Shown here one piece after another: positions 35,815 to 43,579 of a DNA stretch of 64,000 nucleotides. The position numbers were made by a program, and so were the translations under genes. Position 1 is the first letter of the stretch. Every line of letters begins with the position of its first letter. The notes below the pieces were generated by a model. The model saw only the letters and a program-made list of their open reading frames with translations, was not told where the DNA came from and ran no database searches. The stretch is taken from positions 1,116,001-1,180,000 of the forward strand of contig CP102273.1 in the NCBI GenBank assembly GCA_025148965.1, given 5' to 3'. The DNA is from Intestinibacter bartlettii. Lineage in GTDB: Bacteria > Bacillota > Clostridia > Peptostreptococcales > Peptostreptococcaceae.

Positions 35815-36705
35815 TTGAACAATTTATTGTTGATACTTGGACTTTTAGCTCTGAGCAATGGAAATGTCTCTTTGTTCGGTAATAAAGATAAAAATGTATC
35901 GAATGAAAGTTTAAAGATAGATAAAAAAGACACAAAAAAATTAGTTCAAAAGACCAACAAAAGTAGTAGAGATAATGAAAATAGAAATAATAAAAATAAT
36001 CAAAGTAGAAAACTTAGTTCTTCTTTAAATTCGAACACAAAAAAAATTAAAAAAATCAAAAAAATAAGAAAAAATAGCAAACATAAAAATCGTAAACTTG
36101 ATAATCCTATACAATACAATGTAGATGATATAAAGGCCGGTATAAAACTTATGGATTTGAGTGAAGAAGATTTAGATAGAGGAATGGAAATTATAACAAG
36201 AACTAAAAAATATATGTCTTCGGAAGAACGAAAAATGTTAATAAAAATGGAAAGTATATTAGATTTAGTTAAAGGAATTAAAAAACTAAATGATGTAGAT
36301 ATATTAGAAAAAGAAGATGAAAGTGAATTTTTTAGAAATATGGATGAAGAAGATAAGAAAAATATGATGATTAAAGAAATTCTAGAAGTATTTCCAGAGA
36401 AGAGAAAAGAATCTGTGGAAAAGGCAATAGATATGAAAAAGAAGATAGATTTATTTGCAGAGTTATTTTTACCTGAAGATGGAGAGGGCGGATTTTCACT
36501 TAGCTCATTGGCAGATATAAGTAATTTAGGAAGCTCAAATAATATTAAGTTACTAGGAAGTCTTTTGAGAGGTGATAATTTAGAATCAGATGAAGATAAT
36601 GACGAAATAGAAGAGTATGATGAAGAATATAACGAAGATGATTATCAATACGGAGAATATTATGAAGAATACGAAAATGGGTATAATAAAAATAGATACG
36701 ACTAA
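35815..36705 (+). CDS. Basic/acidic low-complexity protein, unknown function
   Basis: 296 residues starting with TTG after GGGGGG. A short hydrophobic start (LLLILGLLALSNGNVSLFG) is followed by a very basic Asn/Lys/Ser stretch (about 25-100). A helical central domain follows (DDIKAGIKLMDLSEEDLDRG ... SSEERKMLIKMESILD ... IKEILEVFPEKRKESVEKAI). The tail is highly acidic and Tyr-rich (about 255-296). The charge segregation is striking. No family recognised. The sporulation-like neighbourhood suggests, without proof, a spore-related role. Confidence 0.7.
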   Translation: MNNLLLILGLLALSNGNVSLFGNKDKNVSNESLKIDKKDTKKLVQKTNKSSRDNENRNNKNNQSRKLSSSLNSNTKKIKKIKKIRKNSKHKNRKLDNPIQYNVDDIKAGIKLMDLSEEDLDRGMEIITRTKKYMSSEERKMLIKMESILDLVKGIKKLNDVDILEKEDESEFFRNMDEEDKKNMMIKEILEVFPEKRKESVEKAIDMKKKIDLFAELFLPEDGEGGFSLSSLADISNLGSSNNIKLLGSLLRGDNLESDEDNDEIEEYDEEYNEDDYQYGEYYEEYENGYNKNRYD

Positions 36706-36813
36706 AACTTTGAAATTTCAATCGTAAAGAAGATTTAGAATATAAATTATATTTACATAGGAATTTTCAAAAAAGGTTTTTAAAAAATTTCTAAAATTAC
36801 CATAGAAAAAGAC

Positions 36814-36842
36814 TTTAAATTTTTTTTATTTTGTTATATAAT
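36814..36842 (+). promoter_or_regulatory. Sigma-A-type promoter of the structured RNA
   Basis: TTTAAA (36814-36819), a 17-bp spacer and a perfect TATAAT (36837-36842). The expected start site near 36849 coincides with the 5' end of the predicted RNA fold. Confidence 0.65.
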
Positions 36843-36850
36843 AATGATAT

Positions 36851-37038
36851 AAAATCCTGAGGCATACGAATGGTGACCTTTAAATTCAACCGACAATTAT
36901 TATACGGGAGATCGAAGTTAGATAGTGGAGTGATTACATCTTGTATTTATATGAGAAATTGGAAACTATCTACAGATCACCCACCTGGGAGAACTCTCGG
37001 GACTGAATTTATGGGCCCAACGGTGTTTTGGGATTTTG
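36851..37038 (+). ncRNA. Structured non-coding RNA of ~190 nt (raiA-motif or 6S-like candidate)
   Basis: GC-richer than its surroundings and without a reading frame. The ends pair (AAAATCC at 36851-36857 with GGATTTT at 37031-37037). Inner helices include TAAATTCA with TGAATTTA, GTGGAGTGAT with ATCACCCAC, and the local hairpin GAGAACTCTC. It has its own promoter and terminator. Size and closed-rod shape fit 6S RNA. The dense conserved-looking purine motifs (ACGGGAGATCGAAG, CACCTGGGAGAACTCTCGGG) fit better with an abundant clostridial structured RNA such as the raiA motif. I cannot decide from sequence alone. Confidence 0.65.
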
Positions 37039-37063
37039 TATTTTAATGATTAAAGTGAACAAG

Positions 37064-37094
37064 AAAGCTAAATCTTATAGATTTAGCTTTTTTT
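37064..37094 (+). terminator. Terminator of the structured RNA
   Basis: AAAGCTAAATC pairs with GATTTAGCTTT across a 5-nt loop, followed by further Ts. Confidence 0.85.
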
Positions 37095-37301
37095 AATATA
37101 TAAATACCACAATTTTCAACTTATTTATTGTTTTTATATATGAAAAGTTTGTTGTAATATAAGATAATTTAAAGAATTATATCTACATTAATAAAAAAAG
37201 GTAAAAATATGTAACAACTTTTTATAAACAACATATATATAAATTAAGAGTTTAAACAAAGCTCTTAAAAAATAAAGAAAATAAATAAGGAGAGGGTATG
37301 A

Positions 37302-37973
37302 ATGCCATTTGAACAAAATCAATTATTTGGAATGGGAATGTATAATAATGGAGCAGCACAAGGAGGTAACTTTGTACAAGGAGGTAACTTTGTACAAGGA
37401 GGTAATCAAGTAGTTGGACAACAACAATACCAACAAGGTCAAGTAAATAATTATGTTAATCACACATCTAGTGTAGGAAATGCACAAGCAGTTGAAAACG
37501 TAAATTATTATGACACTTATCATCACAGAGTAAATAATTATCATACAATGAACACAAATCGCTATAGAGACCACTATATAGATCACAATGTATATTACAA
37601 CAATAGAAGAAATGTATATGATGGAGCAGACTACCACACAACTTCAAGCTATGTAGTAGAACAACCAACTTATGCAGCTTCAGGAGCAACTGCAGGAGCA
37701 ACTGCAGGAGCAGCTGCAGGAGCAAATGCAGGAGCAGCTTCTGGAACAATTTCTGGAACAATTTCTGGAACATTTTCAGGAACAATTTCTGGAACAGCAG
37801 GAAACTCTGGATGCAACCCAAGACCTTGCTCTGGATGCAACCCAAGACCTTGCTCTGGATACAACCCAAGACCTTGCTACCAACAAGTTCAACCACGTCA
37901 AACTTCTACAGTAGCAACTCAAGGTACTGGTAGAGTATTTCCTGGATGCGGATGCAGACGTAACGTTTTATAG
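37302..37973 (+). CDS. Repeat-rich, probable spore coat protein (CotD-like style)
   Basis: 223 residues with no signal peptide. Distinct blocks: GGNFVQ repeats near residue 22; a His/Tyr/Asn-rich middle (YHHRVNNYHTMNTNRYRDHY) resembling inner-coat CotD-type proteins; an Ala/Gly block of GA(T/A/N)A units; a GTIS block; three copies of SGCNPRPC; and the ending GCGCRRNVL. All are exact short DNA tandem repeats. AGGAGAGGG precedes the ATG. Role in the spore coat is inferred from composition and neighbours. Confidence 0.75.
   Translation: MPFEQNQLFGMGMYNNGAAQGGNFVQGGNFVQGGNQVVGQQQYQQGQVNNYVNHTSSVGNAQAVENVNYYDTYHHRVNNYHTMNTNRYRDHYIDHNVYYNNRRNVYDGADYHTTSSYVVEQPTYAASGATAGATAGAAAGANAGAASGTISGTISGTFSGTISGTAGNSGCNPRPCSGCNPRPCSGYNPRPCYQQVQPRQTSTVATQGTGRVFPGCGCRRNVL
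37362..37406 (+). repeat. 18-bp tandem repeat encoding GGNFVQ
   Basis: GGAGGTAACTTTGTACAA occurs twice exactly (37362-37379, 37380-37397), followed by a partial third unit. Confidence 0.9.
37683..37877 (+). repeat. Consecutive coding tandem repeats (12-bp and 24-bp units)
   Basis: 12-bp units of the form GGAGCAACTGCA run from about 37683 to 37740. 12-bp TCTGGAACAATT units follow to about 37800. Three 24-bp units encoding SGCNPRPC occupy 37806-37877. Copy number probably varies between strains. Confidence 0.85.
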
Positions 37974-38016
37974 TATAAATTAAGATTAAATTTTTTCTAT
38001 AAAAAATAAAAAAATT

Positions 38017-38058
38017 CTACTTGCAAGATGAATATAAAATGATTTATTTTGCAAGTAG
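38017..38058 (+). other. Inverted repeat downstream of the repeat protein
   Basis: CTACTTGCAA pairs with TTGCAAGTAG across a 22-nt loop; no T-run follows. A genuine terminator lies a little further on. Confidence 0.55.
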
Positions 38059-38089
38059 TTCAGAAAATTAAATTAAAAATTTTATTATT

Positions 38090-38128
38090 AATCCCTACAT
38101 TTTACTTTTTTTATGTAGGGATTTTTTT
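38090..38128 (+). terminator. Terminator after the repeat protein
   Basis: AATCCCTACAT pairs with ATGTAGGGATT and is followed by a T-run. Confidence 0.85.
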
Positions 38129-38256
38129 GTTTAAAAATAGTTACTATTTAAATTAGCTTTTAAATAAGAACACTTAAACTAAAAATTGCATAATATTTAG
38201 TATATTATATGAATCTCATATCGTATAATATATAACTTATTTAGGGGGACAAAAAA

Positions 38257-39438
38257 ATGCAAAATCTTAGAAAGAATAAAAATAAAGTTATCACAACACA
38301 AATGATGAATTTAACTAATGAAGAAGCTATAGACACTGAAACTTGTGATGAAATGAACAGAGGATGTAAAGGAAAACCTAATAATATGTATAACAACAAT
38401 AATTGTGGCAAACAAACATGTAATGAATGTGAACCTTGTCACAATCACATTCATGACCATGACAAATGTATAGATCCTTGTAAAAAACCTCATAAACCAG
38501 AAAAATGCTGTGAAACTTGTGAAGATACTCTAAGTCAAAATTGTATAAAAAACACTTGTGATACAAATTCATGTTGTTCACCACTTAATGTACCAAGAGT
38601 ATCAGTAGCAAATGCAACACCTTTTGCAATAGATGCTAATAGAATATTCGATACTATACAATTCCAAACTTTCCAAGATGCTAGTGGAACAGGATTAGAC
38701 TATACTTATGAAGTTATAGAAGTATCTGGTATGGTTCCTAGAAGTGGTCAAGGAAAAGTTACTGTAGAAGAAATTTGTTTCAACTTTGATGAAATGATAA
38801 TATATCCAGGAAACACTTCTTTAGAAGGATACACAGTAGAAGAAGTAACTAACGATGTACCTTGTGAATCTAACTTTGACTATACAGTATGTGGAGAAAG
38901 AAATAGAGCATGTTGTTCAAGAGGATTAGGTACTACAACAAGATATAGACAAAGAGGATTAACAATACAAATAAATGGTTTAGAAATAATCTTAAAATGT
39001 AAATGTGGATGTACAAAAATTAATGTACTAGTAGTTCCAAATAGTAATAATGTAGTATTTAACTACAATACATTATCTGCTCAAATGTGCGTACCATCAG
39101 ATGGAAATTCATTCACATTAAGACAAAATTACCAAACTCAATTATCAGTAGGTTGTGTTGGTACTGGATTAATCAGTAAAGAATGTGTAAATGGATGCAC
39201 AACATATAATTTCGAATTACCAGGAGGATTAGACTTAGTTCTTTGCTTACAAGAAATTGTAAGTATATTAAAACAAGAACAAGTTGTAGTTCTTGGTTCA
39301 ACAAATCAAATTCAACCTAGAGTAGTAGATAACTTTGCAAAAGTATGTAATTTCAGCCAATGTGGAGGATCTAACACTAATACTAATGCTGCAAATACAC
39401 AAAATAATTCTTCTAATAATTGCAACTGCCACAGATAG
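38257..39438 (+). CDS. Cysteine-rich coat/exosporium-like protein (paralogue 1)
   Basis: 393 residues. The first ~110 are extremely Cys/His/Asn-rich (CNECEPCHNHIHDHDKC). A core domain from about 110 to 365 carries NVPRVSVANATPFAIDANR, VEEICFNFDEM, LKCKCGCTKINV and SVGCVGTGL. An Asn-rich tail ends NNCNCHR. The core is shared with the 40762 gene. No signal peptide, so it is probably deposited in the mother cell. GGGGG precedes the ATG, and CATATCGTA at 38217-38225 resembles a sigma-K/E -10 box. Confidence 0.78.
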   Translation: MQNLRKNKNKVITTQMMNLTNEEAIDTETCDEMNRGCKGKPNNMYNNNNCGKQTCNECEPCHNHIHDHDKCIDPCKKPHKPEKCCETCEDTLSQNCIKNTCDTNSCCSPLNVPRVSVANATPFAIDANRIFDTIQFQTFQDASGTGLDYTYEVIEVSGMVPRSGQGKVTVEEICFNFDEMIIYPGNTSLEGYTVEEVTNDVPCESNFDYTVCGERNRACCSRGLGTTTRYRQRGLTIQINGLEIILKCKCGCTKINVLVVPNSNNVVFNYNTLSAQMCVPSDGNSFTLRQNYQTQLSVGCVGTGLISKECVNGCTTYNFELPGGLDLVLCLQEIVSILKQEQVVVLGSTNQIQPRVVDNFAKVCNFSQCGGSNTNTNAANTQNNSSNNCNCHR

Positions 39439-39463
39439 TATTTTGAAATGTTTAATTTAATAT

Positions 39464-39504
39464 AATTTTTAGGTGATATTGAAAGATATCACCTAATTTT
39501 TTTT
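39464..39504. terminator. Bidirectional terminator
   Basis: TTAGGTGATAT pairs with ATATCACCTAA with T and A runs on both sides, between the convergent coat-like and Asp-box genes. Confidence 0.85.
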
Positions 39505-39516
39505 AAAATCTACTAT

Positions 39517-40545
39517 TTAAAATCCCAAAATGCTTAAATTAGTCATTGTCGTAAATAAGTCTATATCTTTATATATTAAATCTTCATTTACATTAGAATG
39601 TACATGTGTTCTTAGAAAATCTTCATTTATACTAGTTTCATCACAAATAGGAGTACTCCATGTACTACCAAGGTCATTTGAAAAGGATGTATATAATTTC
39701 TCGAAGCATACCCACATTATATATAAAGTAGAATTCTCTAAAATTATACAAGGGAAACTACATAAAGAGGGTTCAGTTAAAAAACAAGATAAATTTTCTA
39801 TGAAAGTATCATCTTTAATATTATAGTTCATGTACTTTATAGAATATTGATTTTGAGTATTTTCAGAAAATACTACATGATATAAATTATTATCGATGTC
39901 ATTTAATATATTAAAATATAATTTATTGGTTTGAGTATTTGTTAATTGCTTAGGTTCTGACCATTTTAAATTTTCATAAATAAAAGTTGAATAAAATACT
40001 TCTTCATACTCACCAACTAAATTTAAGTAAAATATAGTAGGTATGTTATTGTTAAATACAATATAGAACTTATCTAATATATTGAAATTTACCATATCGA
40101 TTTGATTTTCAACCCACTTGCCTTTTTCATTTCTATACTGGTGAAAAATAATTGCTGAATTTGTAAATTGAGGACTATATACATAGTAAAACATATGTGT
40201 AGTACCTTCCATATATTTTATATATGGAAAACAAACGCCAAACTTTTCATAATCAAAACTGAATGTCTCTTTTAGTAAAAAAATATCACTATCATTTTCA
40301 CATTCTACTATTTTTATAGCATTATCACTTACTATTCCATATATTTTATCAAATTTGTCTATTGAAAAATAAAACTGTGTATAATCTAATGTGTTGTTGC
40401 TTATTAATATATTTCTTTTAGAAAGCTTATTATCTTTGTTGTAGTAATTATAGTAAAGTCCATGATTATTAAAAATATAGAATATATCCTTAGTAGACCT
40501 TCTGATTAAATTGGTAGTACTGTTAATAAAAGTCATATAACTCAC
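39517..40545 (-). CDS. Asp-box (BNR/sialidase-like) repeat protein, unknown function
   Basis: 342 residues, likely a beta-propeller. One clear Asp-box, SNDLGSTWSTP, lies near residue 285, and weaker repeats such as NLKWSEPKQLTN are seen. There is no signal peptide and no catalytic sialidase arginine cluster that I can identify. The ATG has AGAGGTGAG upstream. It sits between two paralogous Cys-rich coat-like genes on the opposite strand, so a spore-surface role is plausible. Confidence 0.72.
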   Translation of the reverse strand: MSYMTFINSTTNLIRRSTKDIFYIFNNHGLYYNYYNKDNKLSKRNILISNNTLDYTQFYFSIDKFDKIYGIVSDNAIKIVECENDSDIFLLKETFSFDYEKFGVCFPYIKYMEGTTHMFYYVYSPQFTNSAIIFHQYRNEKGKWVENQIDMVNFNILDKFYIVFNNNIPTIFYLNLVGEYEEVFYSTFIYENLKWSEPKQLTNTQTNKLYFNILNDIDNNLYHVVFSENTQNQYSIKYMNYNIKDDTFIENLSCFLTEPSLCSFPCIILENSTLYIMWVCFEKLYTSFSNDLGSTWSTPICDETSINEDFLRTHVHSNVNEDLIYKDIDLFTTMTNLSILGF

Positions 40546-40761
40546 CTCTATAAATATATATATTTCTCATATGAAATTATATTCTTTATATTAATCAAAT
40601 ATTATCAATTGAGATTATAAATAAACTTAATTTTCTACAAAAAAAAATTTTTTTTTACTTTTTGTTGAAAATAAGAACAAAATTCGCATATCAAACATAG
40701 TATTTAGTAGGTTAAGAAATTAGTTTAGCCAAAAGTTTATATTAATGGGAGGTAATTAGTA

Positions 40762-41913
40762 ATGCAATGTAATAAAAATACAATGAATACTAGAGTGATA
40801 AAAGGAAATCAATTTACACAAGATATGATGATAGACCCAAGACAATTTGTTATGGGAGAAAGAGAATTTAATTATAAAGAGGTGGCACCAATGCAACAAA
40901 TACAACCACTACCACCAATGCAACCACTACCACCTCAACAAAATATGCCATGTGGTTGTAACCCACAAGGTCCAGGAAATCAAGTATGTAATGAGGTATG
41001 TGAACCAGTAACAGTAACTGATTCAACATATACAAGCTGTGCAACAGTAAATTGTGAAAGTGGCAGCTCTAATAATTGTTGTGATAATTCAATAGTTCCA
41101 CCACCTATAACAGCAGCAAACAGTATGACTCGTTTAATTGCTGGGTATCAAGTTTCTGATATGATAAAATTTGATAGAGTAGCAACTTCAGCAACACCTG
41201 TATTAGCAGCAGGGGCACTTACAAGTCCAACTGTAACTGTAACTGGAGCACCTTTAAATCCAGGAACTTATAGATTTAAAGTAAAAGAAGTTTGCTTTGG
41301 AGATCTTAATTTAGCTATAAATACAGGAGCACCAACATTAGGAGGGGTAGCATTAACACAAACTAATGTATTTAATACAACTTATACTAGATTAGTCAGA
41401 TCACCTATAAATCTACCGGCTTCACTACAATGTTGTAAACAATGTTTAGGAACAACTTTAGAATATAATCAACCAACTTTATCAGCAACAGTATCATCAC
41501 CAACAGCGCCAACGACTGAAACAATACCTGTATTATTAAGAGGAAAATGTGGATGCACAAATATAGAAGTAAGAACTACAATAAATGTACAAACAAATAT
41601 TTCATTTACGTTTGATTCATTAAAAGGAGCATTATGCAGAAGACCAAACTTAACTCCTGTTCTTGCAGATCAATATTATCAAGCTAAATTGACATTAGGA
41701 TGCATAAATGCAACTATAACAACTCCTACTGTTGCAGGAGGAGCATACACTATAAGTATAGTAGATCCTGTATATGCTAATTTAGTAATGAGATTAACTG
41801 TAAGCTTATTAAGTTATGGAACAATGGCTGTATTATCTACAATTGAACCAGTTCAAGCTAGAGATATACCTGTACAAACAGCAAACTTTGATTTTGATAG
41901 TTGCTTACAATAA
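40762..41913 (+). CDS. Cysteine-containing coat/exosporium-like protein (paralogue 2)
   Basis: 383 residues. A Gln/Pro/Met-rich start (PMQQIQPLPPMQPLPPQQN) and a Cys-rich linker precede a core that parallels the 38257 product: KVKEVCFGDLNL, LRGKCGCTNIEV, NISFTFDSLKGALC, YYQAKLTLGC and the ending VQARDIPVQTANF. No signal peptide or membrane segment. GGGAGG precedes the ATG. CATAGTATTTA near 40697 resembles a sporulation sigma -10 element. A spore surface role is inferred. Confidence 0.78.
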   Translation: MQCNKNTMNTRVIKGNQFTQDMMIDPRQFVMGEREFNYKEVAPMQQIQPLPPMQPLPPQQNMPCGCNPQGPGNQVCNEVCEPVTVTDSTYTSCATVNCESGSSNNCCDNSIVPPPITAANSMTRLIAGYQVSDMIKFDRVATSATPVLAAGALTSPTVTVTGAPLNPGTYRFKVKEVCFGDLNLAINTGAPTLGGVALTQTNVFNTTYTRLVRSPINLPASLQCCKQCLGTTLEYNQPTLSATVSSPTAPTTETIPVLLRGKCGCTNIEVRTTINVQTNISFTFDSLKGALCRRPNLTPVLADQYYQAKLTLGCINATITTPTVAGGAYTISIVDPVYANLVMRLTVSLLSYGTMAVLSTIEPVQARDIPVQTANFDFDSCLQ

Positions 41914-42002
41914 TAAAATGATTTAATTGTTAAAATTAATTAGGAATAAAAATGCTTAAATATTAAATTATATATTTAGTATTTAATTTAAATATATTAA
42001 AA

Positions 42003-42052
42003 CAACCAATATAAAGTTTATAATATAATACTTTGTATTGGTTGCTTTTTTT
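42003..42052 (+). terminator. Terminator after paralogue 2
   Basis: CAACCAATATAAAG pairs with CTTTGTATTGGTTG, followed by seven Ts, which form the left edge of repeat copy B. Confidence 0.8.
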
Positions 42053-42164
42053 ATAACACATAGGAAATTATATTCATTTATAGATTGTGGATAAGTATAA
42101 TTTTCGTATATGTGTTTCAAAGAAATCTACATCTTTAAGGGTCTTTAGAATAAAGATTTCTTTA
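42046..42164 (+). repeat. 119-bp dispersed repeat, copy B
   Basis: Identical to 20233-20351 at 118 of 119 positions. It lies between the coat gene terminator and the stop codon of spoVB (42173-42175). The second hairpin (AAAGAAATCT with AGATTTCTTT) is perfect in this copy. Confidence 0.9.
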
Positions 42165-42172
42165 TGCACATA

Positions 42173-43507
42173 TTAAATAACCTTATTTGAGTTCTTTAAA
42201 GCATGGATTAATGATATTGAATGTAATAAGGTAGTAAATATAGCGGCACCGGTTACTACATATATGTAAGCATATATATTTAAGCTAGGAATAGGCAATA
42301 AAAAATATAGACAAATTAATTGTATTGCCATACCTAAAATAGTATTAAAGCTAGAAATAAATTCTTTTCTAATACCATGTAATATTGCAGATAGAGTTTG
42401 ATTTAGAGATAAAAAAATTGGTGCAAGGAACATGGCTTTTAAATACTGACCTGCAATTTTATTTTTAAAAAATAATAAACAAATATCTTCTCCTAAAAAA
42501 TAAAATAATATCGAACATAATACACTTACAAATAAGGTTAATCCTATAGAATATTTAATTTTTTTCATAAGGAGGTTATTATTTTTAAGGGCAACTTCAC
42601 CAGATATACTTGGAATTAAGTTTACGACTAATGCTGAACCTACTGAAAATGGAAGGTATATAAACGGCATAACCATACCACTTATAATACCGTAAGCCCC
42701 TAAAGCAGCTGTATAACTCATATTTGCGAGAATCAATCTAGAAGGTATAATTATAGAACTTATAGACTGAAGCACAATGCTAGACATTCTATTGCATGTT
42801 ATAGGTATAGACATTTTTAGTGTTTCAAAAGATGCATGTTTAAAATCATTTATATCTATGCTTAATTTTTTATATAGATTAGAATCATTATAGAGATTTA
42901 CAGTAATAAATATTATATTTATCATTTCGCCAATTGAAATAGCGATAAGTGCACTATAACATAATACATTATCATTTTTTATGTAGTAATAGACTAATAT
43001 TAAAAATAATATTCTAGAAATTTGTTCTAATATTTGTCCAACTGCCGGGATTACTACCTTTTTAATTCCGTAAAAATAACTCCTTAAAACATTTGAGATA
43101 GTTATCAAAACAACAGCAGGACATATTGCCAAGATAAAAAGGTTTAGTTGTGGGTTATGTAAAAAAGTATCTGCTAAAAATTCGCTATTTAAAGATATAA
43201 ATATCGATATAAAAAATGCAATAAAAAAAGATACATAAAGTGTAGATATAAAAAGTATATTAGTTTCTTTTTTGTTTTTTAAAGTATTATTAGCTGAAAT
43301 TAAGCAGCTTAAAGCAGTCGGAATACCTGTAGTAGTTAATGCTATACATATCATAAGAAAGTTAAATACTATATGATATATTCCAAGGCCTTGTTCACCT
43401 ATTATGTTTGATAAAAAAATCTTATATATAAATCCTAAACCTCTTACAATTATATTAGATATTGATAAGATTATAGTTGCTAATAAAAGATTTGGAATTT
43501 TTCTCAA
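42173..43507 (-). CDS. spoVB: SpoVB-like polysaccharide/lipid flippase
   Basis: Multi-pass membrane protein (444 residues, about 12-14 hydrophobic helices) of the MOP/MATE-like flippase superfamily. Characteristic segments are IVRGLGFIYKIFLSNIIGEQ near the start, GIPTALSCLISANN, and PFIYLPFSVGSALVVNLIPS. Relatives move lipid-linked precursors during spore cortex synthesis. It starts with TTG five bases after AGGAGGTGA. YtgP/MurJ-type paralogues are the alternative; the sporulation neighbourhood favours SpoVB. Confidence 0.85.
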   Translation of the reverse strand: MRKIPNLLLATIILSISNIIVRGLGFIYKIFLSNIIGEQGLGIYHIVFNFLMICIALTTTGIPTALSCLISANNTLKNKKETNILFISTLYVSFFIAFFISIFISLNSEFLADTFLHNPQLNLFILAICPAVVLITISNVLRSYFYGIKKVVIPAVGQILEQISRILFLILVYYYIKNDNVLCYSALIAISIGEMINIIFITVNLYNDSNLYKKLSIDINDFKHASFETLKMSIPITCNRMSSIVLQSISSIIIPSRLILANMSYTAALGAYGIISGMVMPFIYLPFSVGSALVVNLIPSISGEVALKNNNLLMKKIKYSIGLTLFVSVLCSILFYFLGEDICLLFFKNKIAGQYLKAMFLAPIFLSLNQTLSAILHGIRKEFISSFNTILGMAIQLICLYFLLPIPSLNIYAYIYVVTGAAIFTTLLHSISLIHALKNSNKVI

Positions 43508-43579
43508 AAAATCACCTCCTACTGATAATATTTATTCAATGGAGGTTTTTATAATGCATCTTAAGATAATTTTATATTG

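Larger units (their letters stand above)
36706..37301 (+). other. 596-bp intergenic region housing a structured RNA
   Basis: The left 100 bp are AT-rich. A promoter (36814-36842), a ~190-nt structured RNA (36851-37038) and a terminator (37064-37094) fill the centre. The right 200 bp are AT-rich and lead to the ribosome site GGAGAGGG of the repeat protein, with no other structure seen. Confidence 0.6.

Noticed and set aside
37670-37864. Minus-strand Pro/Glu/Ala-rich reading frame
   Set aside because: It is the complement of the 12-bp and 24-bp coding repeats, with no ribosome site; the repeats keep several frames open.
37362-37877. Short repeats as a CRISPR array
   Set aside because: The units are contiguous without spacers and are translated in frame as part of one protein.
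40564-40640. Another copy of the 119-bp repeat
   Set aside because: Only a short ATATGAAATTATATTC match is present, without the second half or a neighbouring terminator; chance similarity in AT-rich DNA is likely.
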